Positions 32,645 to 40,505 of a DNA stretch of 53,894 bases are shown here, in pieces. The stretch lies in contig JAFIEQ010000009.1 in assembly GCA_020832455.1 (NCBI GenBank), positions 1-53,894 on the forward strand, written 5' to 3'. The number at the start of each line of letters is the position of its first letter. Position 1 is the stretch's first letter. The position numbers and the translations under genes are program-made. The notes under the pieces were generated by a model. It made no database searches and was not told the DNA's origin. It saw nothing but the letters and a program-made list of their open reading frames with translations. The stretch is from Nitriliruptoraceae bacterium (GTDB lineage Bacteria; Actinomycetota; Nitriliruptoria; Nitriliruptorales; Nitriliruptoraceae).

Positions 32645-33780
32645 CTGACACCCTCCGACATCGCCGCTGCTGGATCAGTACGAGCAACGCGGCGCAATGC
32701 CACCGACGATCCCACGACGGTGGCGACCAGCGAAGCAACGCCGACCAGCCCAACTACCGGGAGCCGTAGGTCCAGGGGCATGGCATCGGGCACGACCCTC
32801 GAGAGCAAGGCCGTGCCGATGCTGCCTCCCAGGAGAGCCAGCATCCAGAGCACGACCCCCTGGACCAGCAGCGTGGCGACCAGGAGTTGCCGAGGAGCCC
32901 CAAGAGCCCGCAGGGTCGCCCACCGTGAGCGCCGCTCGGTGACCAGGAGCGCGAACAGCAACCCCACCACCAGAGCCAGGACTGCGACCGACATCGCCAC
33001 CAGGACCGTGAAGGTCCGTCGCTGGACGTCGACACCGGGGATCGCCGAGACCGCTTCCTGCAGCGGGACCGCACGGACGCCGTCGAACTCCGCCTCGATT
33101 GCTGCCGCGACCTCACCGGGGTCCGCAGACGGTCTGGTACGGATCACCGCAGCACCGACCAGCTGTTCGGCGAAGCCTGCCTCTGGGAACGCGCTGACCT
33201 GCACGCGGGCCCAGACATCGGGTGGGACCCAGACCGTCGGTTGCTGCAGGAACGTTGAATCCTCGACGAAGCCGACCACCTCGACCTCGCGTTCGCCTGC
33301 GAGGACCAGCCGGTCGCCCAGCCGAACTCCGTGGGCCCGCAACGCGACATCGACCGCTGCGATACCCGGTTCACCGTCCACCGGTAGCCGGCCTTCGACC
33401 AGCGTGGTCGGCTCTGCCGGCGTCGTTGCGCTGAAGCCAACGAGGGTGACACGCACCCGCCCGTTGGGTGTCTCGGCGCTGGTCGGCACCAAGGCGAGGG
33501 TTCCGACCTGACCAACACCATCGACGAAGGCCGCGCCGAGCATCATCGGTCGCGGCACGCGGCTGCGCAGCAGCTGCAAGCGAGCCTCCTCGTTGAACAC
33601 CACGACGTCGGCGTCCAGTGAGCGCAGCACCCCGGTGCTGCCGCGGTCGAGCGCGTCCGCCAGGCCCGCAAGGGTGAGGGTGAGGAAGAGCAGCACGCTC
33701 AGGACTCCTGCGGTCAGGATCGTACGGCCGGGTGTGCGCCGCAACTCGGTCAAGCCCAGGGCTGCCGCTCGGCCGGTCAA
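32641..33780 (-). CDS. FtsX-like ABC permease (second of two)
   Basis: 379 aa starting at TTG 33780, overlapping the upstream stop as TTGA. The N-terminal helix (TILTAGVLSVLLFLTLTLAGLADAL), a long extracytoplasmic MacB_PCD-like region (DADVVVFNEEARLQLLRSRVPRP, VVGFVEDSTFLQQPTVWV) and three C-terminal helices with FtsX-domain character (LVAMSVAVLALVVGLLFALLVTERRSRWATLRALGAPRQLLV) are clear. Start assignment rests on overlap and on length equal to its partner. It forms a heterodimer with the first permease and works with the ATPase downstream. Confidence 0.85.
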   Translation of the reverse strand: MTGRAAALGLTELRRTPGRTILTAGVLSVLLFLTLTLAGLADALDRGSTGVLRSLDADVVVFNEEARLQLLRSRVPRPMMLGAAFVDGVGQVGTLALVPTSAETPNGRVRVTLVGFSATTPAEPTTLVEGRLPVDGEPGIAAVDVALRAHGVRLGDRLVLAGEREVEVVGFVEDSTFLQQPTVWVPPDVWARVQVSAFPEAGFAEQLVGAAVIRTRPSADPGEVAAAIEAEFDGVRAVPLQEAVSAIPGVDVQRRTFTVLVAMSVAVLALVVGLLFALLVTERRSRWATLRALGAPRQLLVATLLVQGVVLWMLALLGGSIGTALLSRVVPDAMPLDLRLPVVGLVGVASLVATVVGSSVALRRVARTDPAAAMSEGVR

Positions 33781-34886
33781 GGATCTGCCACCAGCGCACC
33801 CGCCGGATCGATCCTCCGCAGGCGTCGGATCGCGACGAGCGTGGACAGGATGGTGACGAGCAACGAGGTCACGGTGACCTGTCCCAGTAGCCCCGCGGAG
33901 AACGACAGTGGGACGCGTGGCGGCGCGAGTGCCGCCGCGATCATGACGATCCCCCCGCCCACCAGACTGGCGCCGAACACGAGCAAGGTCGCCTGAGTGA
34001 CCAGCGCGCGGACAAGGAGCCACCGCGGCGCTCCCAGGGCCCGTAGCACCTCGTAGGTCTTGCGGCGGTAGGTCAGACCGAGAAGGAAGAACAGACCCGT
34101 CACCGCACTGACGGCGATCAGCGCCACGAGGGTCGCCGAGGCGAAGCTCGCCCGTGTACCGGCGACCCCGGGCAGGTTCGCCGCCAAGACCTCCGGCACC
34201 TCCGCAACGATCGGAAGATCCAGATCACTGATCGCCGCGATGGCCTCGCCGGGCGTGTGGCCAGCAGCGAGCTCGATCGCGATCAGCGCAGGTTCGACGC
34301 CGTCGGCGTCGGCGAACACCGCATCCAACGTCCGCTCCCACTGCGCGTAGGTCACCACGACCGTCGGGATGCTCGCGAAGCGCCGACCCTCGGTCAGCCC
34401 GACGACCGTCAACGGTTCGCCGGTGTCCGCCACCTCGAAGATCGAGCCGAGCTCCAGTCCCAGATGGGCATCCGCCACGTCGATGACGGCCTCTCCAGCT
34501 CGTGCCGGAGCGCGCCCCTCGACCACAAGCGGCACGCCCGGCCCTCCGGGTCCTACCCCCCACAGTGAGACGTCATACAGCACCCCGTCGACGAGCCCAC
34601 CGACACGAGCCTCCCCCACCGGGCGAGCGTCCCGCACCTCCCGAAGGCCGTTGAGCAGTTCGATGTCCGCGCGATCGACCCGGCTCGCCTGGACCGCCCC
34701 CTCAGCTCCAGCGGCGAGCACCAACAGGTCCGCCGAGCTCCGCGCCACCGCACCGTTGAGGTCCTCCACATGTCGGGTGCCGATACCACTGAACACCACG
34801 ACAAGACCGATCAGGAGGGAGACTGCGCCACCGATGAGGACGAAGCGACCCGGCTCACGAAGGACCTCACGCAGACCGAGGAGCAC
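33777..34886 (-). CDS. FtsX-like ABC permease (first of two)
   Basis: 369 aa from GTG 34886, chosen because a strong AGGAGG (34898-34893 on this strand) sits six bases before; a TTG at 34919 would place the ribosome-binding site within the gene. It has the same layout as its partner: N-terminal helix (FVLIGGAVSLLIGLVVVFSGIG), a periplasmic-type MacB_PCD-like domain (SADLLVLAAGAEGAVQASRVDRADIELLNGL) and three C-terminal helices containing YRRKTYEVLRALGAPRWLLV. First gene of the leftward operon; its promoter lies to the right of 34900. Confidence 0.87.
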   Translation of the reverse strand: MLLGLREVLREPGRFVLIGGAVSLLIGLVVVFSGIGTRHVEDLNGAVARSSADLLVLAAGAEGAVQASRVDRADIELLNGLREVRDARPVGEARVGGLVDGVLYDVSLWGVGPGGPGVPLVVEGRAPARAGEAVIDVADAHLGLELGSIFEVADTGEPLTVVGLTEGRRFASIPTVVVTYAQWERTLDAVFADADGVEPALIAIELAAGHTPGEAIAAISDLDLPIVAEVPEVLAANLPGVAGTRASFASATLVALIAVSAVTGLFFLLGLTYRRKTYEVLRALGAPRWLLVRALVTQATLLVFGASLVGGGIVMIAAALAPPRVPLSFSAGLLGQVTVTSLLVTILSTLVAIRRLRRIDPAGALVADP

Positions 34887-35340
34887 AGCGACCCTCCTGC
34901 GCACGTCCCGCGTTTGCAACGGTCACTCTGATGCTCCCCGGAGTCGGTGGCCCGGCCTGGCCCGATACGGGCAGGGTAGACACGGCGGCCACGACCGCTG
35001 GAACGCCCCAGCTCCAGATGACCCATCCGGCGAGACTCTGGTCATGACCAGTCATGACCCGAGCGCATCGGCATCCTGCGGTCCGTCGTCCCTGAGCCCG
35101 CACCGGATAGTCGATTGCTCATGATGCATCGATCGGAGCTTGCACAAGGCTGTCAACGGACACGGTCCTGCGGGCTGGCAAGAACCGCGCTGCTGACAGC
35201 GTGCTGATGACCGGCGGCTCCGCGTGGTCACCGGCACCCACACCCAAGTCCAACAGCGGTAGCTGAGTTGGCGGCCGGGTCGCGTTGATGAACCGGGCAA
35301 CAACCACCCCCACCCCCACCCCCAGGAATGTGTCCCGCCC
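34887..35340. other. Gap between the FtsX operon and the integrase remnant
   Basis: No gene is recognised. It contains the AGGAGG site for the leftward gene and, near 35306, a short array of CCCCCA units beside the point where integrase homology is lost. The operon promoter presumably lies here. Confidence 0.35.
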
Positions 35341-36015
35341 AAGGCCAGGCGCGCCCGATCGCGCAACGCCCGCGATCACTGCTGGACCCGCGAACAGCTC
35401 GTCGACTTCCTCAACCACAGCCGCGACAGCGGCGACCGGCTCCGTCCCCTGTGGTTCCTCATCGCCACCACCGGCCTCCGGCGCGCCGAAGCACTGGCCC
35501 TGCGCTGGGCTGATCTCGAGCTTGAGCGTGCACGACTGACGATCCGCCAGACCGTCACGGTCGCCAACGGCGTCATCGTCTGGCAGCTCGACGCCAAGAG
35601 CGACGACAGCGAACGCGCCATCGCGCTCGACACCCGCACCATCACCGTCTTGACCAGCCACCGCAGACATCAGGCCGAGGAGCGGCTCGCCGCCGGTCCC
35701 GCCTGGTCGAACCAGCCGGAGGACAACGACCTGGTGTTCACCCGCCCCGACGGCACCGCCATCCCACCCAAGCGGGCCTCACAGATGTTCACCCGCCAGG
35801 TCGATGCCGCCGACCTACCCCGCATCGGCGTTCACGGACTCCGCCACACCTGGGCCACGCTCGCACTACGCGCCGGGGTGCCCATCAAGGTCGTCTCCGA
35901 ACGCATCGGCCACGCCGATCCCGCCGTGACGATGCAGGTCTACGCCCACGCCCTCGAAGGCGACGACGCCACCGCCGCCGAGACGACCGCCGCAGCCATC
36001 TTCGGAGACCTGTGA
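35341..36015 (+). pseudogene. Tyrosine recombinase (phage-type integrase), N-terminus missing
   Basis: The frame is open from 35263 to the stop at 36015, but homology begins only near 35380 (WTREQLVDFLNHSRDSGDRLRP) and no suitable start codon or core-binding domain precedes it; the first in-frame ATG is 35650. The catalytic domain itself is complete: Arg in TTGLRRAEALALRW, HGLRHTWAT with H-x-x-R, the second His in IGHADP and the nucleophile Tyr in MQVYAH. It therefore looks like a 5'-truncated, probably inactive integrase. It lies 159 bp from the 3' end of tRNA-Leu, as expected for a tRNA-targeting element. Confidence 0.82.
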
Positions 36016-36098
36016 ACACCCGCCGACACCGGGGCGACACCCCCAGCCATCCGGTGTCACGACCCCTACTGGTGTCAAAAAGGTGTCACACACGCAGA

Positions 36099-36126
36099 AA
36101 CGCCCCCACCAAGCAGTGGAGGCGTT
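36099..36126 (-). terminator. Intrinsic terminator of tRNA-Leu (11-bp stem, T-rich tail)
   Basis: On the minus strand AACGCCTCCAC pairs with GTGGGGGCGTT (one T-G wobble), with a small loop, followed by TTTCTG. It stands 47 bp downstream of the 3' end of the tRNA, and can also end the integrase transcript from the other side. Confidence 0.7.
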
Positions 36127-36173
36127 CGAGCGATTCTGTCGTATTCGGGGTGCTAGACCCCTGTACGAGCCTG

Positions 36174-36257
36174 TGGGCGAGGGGGGACTTGAACCCCCAT
36201 GTCCGTTAGGACACACGGACCTGAACCGTGCGCGTCTGCCAATTCCGCCACCCGCCC
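36174..36257 (-). tRNA. tRNA-Leu(CAG)
   Basis: 84 nt on the minus strand. The acceptor GGGCGGG pairs with CTCGCCC (one G-U). The D-arm contains GCGGAATTGGCAGACGC; the anticodon arm CACGG-TTCAGGT-CCGTG gives anticodon CAG; the long variable arm GTCC-TAAC-GGAC and T-arm GGGGG-TTCAAGT-CCCCC are complete. CCA is not encoded. Its 3' part is the attachment target of the accessory region, and lies just upstream of fhaA, a position also known, as I recall, for leuT in Mycobacterium tuberculosis. Confidence 0.95.
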
Positions 36258-36421
36258 GGGGTGAGCGGCGAAGCGTAGCAACGCCTCGGCGCCACCGACA
36301 ACGCGCGACCGGGCGGCACGCCGACCCGGCCTGGGCGACCACCGGCTGTCGGCACGCGACGGACGCGCTGAAGGGCCCGCACGGCGCCGTTCGGACGGGT
36401 CGTCGCGAACGACCCCTGGGC

Positions 36422-36427
36422 TACCCT
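36422..36427 (+). promoter_or_regulatory. Putative -10 box TACCCT of the fha operon
   Basis: TACCCT lies about 130 bp before the fhaA start, in the only gap upstream of the operon. No clear -35 accompanies it. Confidence 0.3.
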
Positions 36428-36559
36428 CCAACGGTCGTTGCCGGAGCCTCCAATAGAGTGCTCCAGCCAACACCCCGACGACCACCGACCATCGTGCTGT
36501 GACCGGCCGGGGACGGGCCGGTGTCGGGGCCGATGACCTTCAGCGGACGGGCGCGACCG

Positions 36560-37354
36560 ATGGGCGTGTTGCAGGAGTTCGAGCGACGCCTCGAGGGCGC
36601 CGTCGAGGGCTTCTTCGCGCGCATCTTCCGTTCCGGGGTGCAGCCGGTCGAACTCGCCAAGGCCGTGCAGCGCTACGGCGAGGACCGCCAGCACGTCACG
36701 GAGTCCGGCGTCGTCGTCCCCAACGTCTACCGCGTCACCGTGAGCGGCAAGGACCACGAGCGCCTCGCGGGGTACGGCACCTCGCTGCCGCGCGAGCTCG
36801 CGGAGGTGGTGGTCCGCACCGCCGACGAGCGCGGCTGGACGCTGCGGGGCCCCGCCCGGGTCCGCATCGAGACCGACGAACAGCTGCGGCTCGGACGCTT
36901 CCGGCTCGCCGGCCGCGTCGAGGTCGTCGAGGGCACGCGCCGCGCCGCGGCCCCCGCCCGCCAGCCCGAGCCGGCTGCGGCGGCGCGCCCGGCTCCCGCC
37001 CCACTGGCCGCCGACACCCGCGCACCGATCGATCAGACCCAGGTCGTCGGCGCCGTGCCGACCTCCGGGCTCTCGCTGGTGATCCGCAGCGGGGAGAGCT
37101 CCGGCACCCGCGTCCCCGTCAACGGCACGCGGCTGACCGCCGGGCGATCGTCGAGCTGCGACCTCGTGGTCGACGACTCCACGGTGTCCCGGGAGCACGC
37201 CGCGTTCGTGCGTCGTGGTGAGGCCTGGTGGGTCGTCGACCTGGGGTCCACGAACGGCACCAAGGTCAACGGTGCCCGCGCCGCGGAGCACCCGATCGGT
37301 CCTGGGGACCGGATCCAGCTGGGGGACGCGGTCGTCGAGCTCGTGAGGAGCTGA
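36560..37354 (+). CDS. fhaA: FhaA: DUF3662 and FHA domain protein
   Basis: 264 aa from ATG 36560, which aligns with the usual FhaA N-terminus (MGVLQEFERRLEGAVEGFFARIFRSG); starts at 36521 or 36533 would add an unrelated leader. The DUF3662 domain covers residues about 1-115, an Ala/Pro-rich linker follows, and the FHA domain (RLTAGRSSSCDLVVDDSTVSREHA, VDLGSTNGTKVNG) fills the last 80. FHA domains bind phospho-threonine, here probably marks placed by PknB, to control peptidoglycan synthesis at sites of growth. It is the first gene of the operon. Confidence 0.93.
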   Translation: MGVLQEFERRLEGAVEGFFARIFRSGVQPVELAKAVQRYGEDRQHVTESGVVVPNVYRVTVSGKDHERLAGYGTSLPRELAEVVVRTADERGWTLRGPARVRIETDEQLRLGRFRLAGRVEVVEGTRRAAAPARQPEPAAAARPAPAPLAADTRAPIDQTQVVGAVPTSGLSLVIRSGESSGTRVPVNGTRLTAGRSSSCDLVVDDSTVSREHAAFVRRGEAWWVVDLGSTNGTKVNGARAAEHPIGPGDRIQLGDAVVELVRS

Positions 37355-37355
37355 C

Positions 37356-37826
37356 GTGCCGCCGGAACTGCTCACGCTGCTGAAGTTCGGGCTCCTCGCC
37401 CTGCTCTACGTCTTCGTCGCGCATACCGTCCGCAGTGCCAGCGCCGACGTGTACGGCACCAAGCGTCGCAAGGCACCCCCCGCGCCACGACCCGCCGTCG
37501 CCGCGCCGTCCGACCAGGCCCGCCGCTCGCGCAAGATCCCCAAGGAGATCGTCGTCCACTCCCCCGGAGCCGCTCCCCACGTCATCGCGTTGAAGGGGCG
37601 TGGGCTGCTGATCGGGCGGGGCCCCGGTGTCGACGTGCACCTCGAGGACGTCTACGCCTCCGACGAACACGCGGAGATCCTCCCCGACGACGGCTCCTGG
37701 TCGGTGCGCGACCTCGGCTCGACCAACGGCACCTACCTCAACGGCGCGAAGGTCACCCGGCCGACCCCGCTGGCCTCGGGTGATCAGCTCCGGCTCGGCA
37801 AGACCGCGGTGGAGGTGCGTCGATGA
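37356..37826 (+). CDS. fhaB: FhaB: membrane-anchored FHA domain protein
   Basis: 156 aa from GTG 37356, one base after the fhaA stop with GAGGAG upstream. One N-terminal helix (LLTLLKFGLLALLYVFVAHTV) is followed by a basic linker and an FHA domain (LLIGRGPGVDVHLEDVYASDEHAEIL, VRDLGSTNGTYLNG). In mycobacteria FhaB (FipA) connects kinase signalling to FtsZ and FtsQ; a comparable role is inferred. The stop overlaps the next start by ATGA. Confidence 0.92.
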   Translation: MPPELLTLLKFGLLALLYVFVAHTVRSASADVYGTKRRKAPPAPRPAVAAPSDQARRSRKIPKEIVVHSPGAAPHVIALKGRGLLIGRGPGVDVHLEDVYASDEHAEILPDDGSWSVRDLGSTNGTYLNGAKVTRPTPLASGDQLRLGKTAVEVRR

Positions 37827-39148
37827 GGCGCATCATCGCCAGTGGCGACTCCCACGTCGGCCAGGTCCGCGAGGGCAACGAGGACGCGCTGCTGCTGCGC
37901 GACAGCGTGTTCGCCGTCGCGGACGGGATGGGCGGCCACCTCGCCGGTGAGGTCGCGTCCGCGAACGCGCTCAAGCCGATCGACGCACTCGTCGGGCGGG
38001 TGTTCAACGACGCACCGGAGGCGCTCGAGGCGCTGCGCGACGCGGTCGTGACCGCCAACACCAGCGTCTCCAAGATGGCGATCGACAACCCGGACTACCG
38101 CGGCATGGGCACCACGCTGACCGCCGCGCTGGTCGAGGGACGACGACTGCACGTCGCCCACGTCGGTGACTCGCGCGCCTACCTGCTGCGCGACGGCACG
38201 TTCAGTCAGATCACCGACGACCACACCTTCGTCCAGCACCTCATCGACGAGGGCCGCATCACCCGCGAGGAGGCGGCCCACCACCCCCAGCGCTCCGTGG
38301 TGACCCGCGCCATCGGCGTCTCGCCGGAGGTCGACGTCGACTCCATGTCGTTGGACCTGCGCGACGGTGACCAGGTCCTGCTGTGCTCCGACGGGCTCAC
38401 GGGCGTCGTCCCCGACGAGGACATCGCCACGGTGCTCGGCGACACCGACGACGCCGACGCTGCGGTCGCCGACCTAATCGAGCGGGCCAACGAGGCCGGT
38501 GGTCCCGACAACATCACGGTGCTGCTGCTGCGCTACGAGGACGACGGCCAGGACGACGGCGCGACCATCACCACCGCACGCCAGCGCCCCATCCCGATCC
38601 GGTCCAACAGCCCCTCGGACGGCGAGGACTGGGCCGGGCAGCTGGGCCACTACGGCTCGCTGACCCGCAGCGGCGGCGGGGCCGGCAGCGCCGCGATGGG
38701 CGCCGCGCGCGGCGGGGGCGACGACGACTCCCCGGCGCCGGGTCGGATCCTGCTGCGCGCCACGGCCATCGTGGTCGGCCTGGCCGTGCTGGCCGGCATC
38801 CTGTTCGGGATGGGGCAGTTCCTGCTCTCCCGCAGCTACTTCGTCGGGCTCGACGGCGAGGAGGTGGTGATCTACCAGGGGATCGACGGCGCCATCGGTC
38901 CGATCCCGCTCGCCCGCGTCGTCGAGCGCACCGACCTCTTCCTCGACGACATCCCGAGCTACGAGCACCCCCGCCTCGAGCAGGGACGCACCGCCGCGGA
39001 CATCAACGACGCGCGTCGCCTGGTGCGGCTGATCCCCCCGCGGACCGACCTCCCGGAGGACGGCGACGCCGAGGTCGAGGACGCCGACGACCCCGCGACC
39101 ACCGACCCCGACGACGCCGAGGGTGACGAGCCGGACGACAGCCCGTGA
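37823..39148 (+). CDS. pstP: PP2C-type Ser/Thr phosphatase PstP
   Basis: 441 aa. The catalytic domain (residues 1-240) has all PP2C motifs: VREGNEDALLLRD, VADGMGGHLAGE, HVGDSRAYLLRDG, LLCSDGLTG and GGPDNITVLLL, with the metal-binding aspartates. A linker leads to a membrane helix (residues about 311-332), a small extracytoplasmic region and an acidic tail (DDPATTDPDDAEGDEPDD). PstP removes phosphates set by PknB and so balances control of cell-wall synthesis. It overlaps fhaB by 4 bp. Confidence 0.95.
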   Translation: MRRIIASGDSHVGQVREGNEDALLLRDSVFAVADGMGGHLAGEVASANALKPIDALVGRVFNDAPEALEALRDAVVTANTSVSKMAIDNPDYRGMGTTLTAALVEGRRLHVAHVGDSRAYLLRDGTFSQITDDHTFVQHLIDEGRITREEAAHHPQRSVVTRAIGVSPEVDVDSMSLDLRDGDQVLLCSDGLTGVVPDEDIATVLGDTDDADAAVADLIERANEAGGPDNITVLLLRYEDDGQDDGATITTARQRPIPIRSNSPSDGEDWAGQLGHYGSLTRSGGGAGSAAMGAARGGGDDDSPAPGRILLRATAIVVGLAVLAGILFGMGQFLLSRSYFVGLDGEEVVIYQGIDGAIGPIPLARVVERTDLFLDDIPSYEHPRLEQGRTAADINDARRLVRLIPPRTDLPEDGDAEVEDADDPATTDPDDAEGDEPDDSP

Positions 39149-39158
39149 GCATCCGCGA

Positions 39159-40505
39159 ATGAGCGACACGGGGACCACCACCAACCCGCGCGTCGTCGAG
39201 GTCAGGCTGCTGATCGGTGCCGTGGTCCTCACCGCCGGTGCGGGCATCCTGCTCGGGTGGTCCGAGTCCTCCGAACTGCCCCCCGCGGCCATCGTGACCG
39301 GCATCGCGCTGGCCATCACGGCGGCGGTCGCGCACGTCACGGTGCGCACCTTCGCGCCCGACAGCGATCCGACGCTGCTGCCCATCGCGTTCCTGCTCAA
39401 CGGGCTCGGGCTGGTGTTCGTCCGCCGGACCGACCTGGCGACGGGCAGTGACCTGGCCGCGACCCAGACGGTGTGGACCGCGGTCGCGGTCGGGGTGCTG
39501 TGCGCCACGCTGCTGTCGGTGCGCGAGGTCCGCAGCCTCGCCCGCTACCAGTACACGTTCGGGCTCGCGACGATCGTGCTGTTGATCCTGCCGCTCATCC
39601 CGTTCCTGAGCGCCGGGCTCATCAACGGTGCCCGGCTGTGGATCGACATCTTCGGGATGCGCTTCCAGCCGGGTGAGGTCGCCAAGCTCACCATGGTCGT
39701 GTTCCTCGCCAGCTACCTGGAACGCAACCGGCCGCTGCTCTCGGTGGCGACCCAGCGCGTCGGGCCGGTGCTGCTGCCGGCACCCCGCCACCTCGCCCCG
39801 CTGTTCGTGGCGGCGTTCATGGCCATGCTCATCATGGCCTACCTGCGCGACCTCGGCACCGCCCTGCTGCTGTTCGGCGCGTTCATGGCGATGCTCTACG
39901 TCGCCACGGGCCGGCTCGCCTACCCGGGGGTCGGGGCAGCGCTGTTCGCCGTGGCCTCGTTCACCGCCTGGCAGACCTTCGGGCACGTGCGCGTGCGGGT
40001 ACGCATCTGGCTGGATCCGTGGGCCGACGTCAGCGGCGAGGCCTACCAGATCGCCCAGAGCCTGTTCGCCTTCGCCACCGGGGGGCTGACCGGCACGGGG
40101 CTCGGCTTCGGACGTCCCCAGGACGTCCCCTTCGCCGCGACCGATGCCATCTTCACCGTCATCGGTGAGGAGCTCGGCCTGCTCGGCGCGACCGCGGTCC
40201 TGATGCTCTACCTCGTCATGATCCTGCGGGGGATGCGCATCGCCCAGACCGCCCGCGACGAGTTCGGCACGCTGCTCGCCGTCGGGCTCACCATCGTGCT
40301 GGCCGCCCAGACGTTCGTGATCGTCGGCGGGCTGACCCGGTTGGTGCCCCTGACGGGGATCACCCTGCCGTTCGTGTCCTACGGCGGGTCCGCGCTGCTC
40401 GCGAACTACCTGCTCGTCGCGCTGCTGCTCCGGATCAGCGACGAGTCCCGCGGCAGCGCCAAGGGTCGGGCCTCGCTCACCCCCGCCCGGCCGGTGGCAT
40501 CGTGA
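39159..40505 (+). CDS. rodA: RodA/FtsW-family peptidoglycan polymerase (SEDS)
   Basis: 448 aa from ATG 39159, 10 bp after the pstP stop. About ten membrane helices with SEDS signatures are present: GARLWIDIFGMRFQPGEVAKL, the long cytoplasm-outside region with WLDPWADVSGEAYQIAQS and the C-terminal LPFVSYGGSALLANYLLVALLLRISDES. SEDS proteins polymerise lipid II together with a class B PBP, which is encoded next. The operon position equals that of rodA in other actinobacteria. The stop overlaps the pbpA start as GTGA. Confidence 0.94.
   Translation: MSDTGTTTNPRVVEVRLLIGAVVLTAGAGILLGWSESSELPPAAIVTGIALAITAAVAHVTVRTFAPDSDPTLLPIAFLLNGLGLVFVRRTDLATGSDLAATQTVWTAVAVGVLCATLLSVREVRSLARYQYTFGLATIVLLILPLIPFLSAGLINGARLWIDIFGMRFQPGEVAKLTMVVFLASYLERNRPLLSVATQRVGPVLLPAPRHLAPLFVAAFMAMLIMAYLRDLGTALLLFGAFMAMLYVATGRLAYPGVGAALFAVASFTAWQTFGHVRVRVRIWLDPWADVSGEAYQIAQSLFAFATGGLTGTGLGFGRPQDVPFAATDAIFTVIGEELGLLGATAVLMLYLVMILRGMRIAQTARDEFGTLLAVGLTIVLAAQTFVIVGGLTRLVPLTGITLPFVSYGGSALLANYLLVALLLRISDESRGSAKGRASLTPARPVAS

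Noticed and set aside
34917-34919. TTG 34919 as start of the first FtsX-like permease
   Set aside because: GTG 34886 has an ideal AGGAGG six bases upstream, and the extra 11 residues add only a basic stretch.
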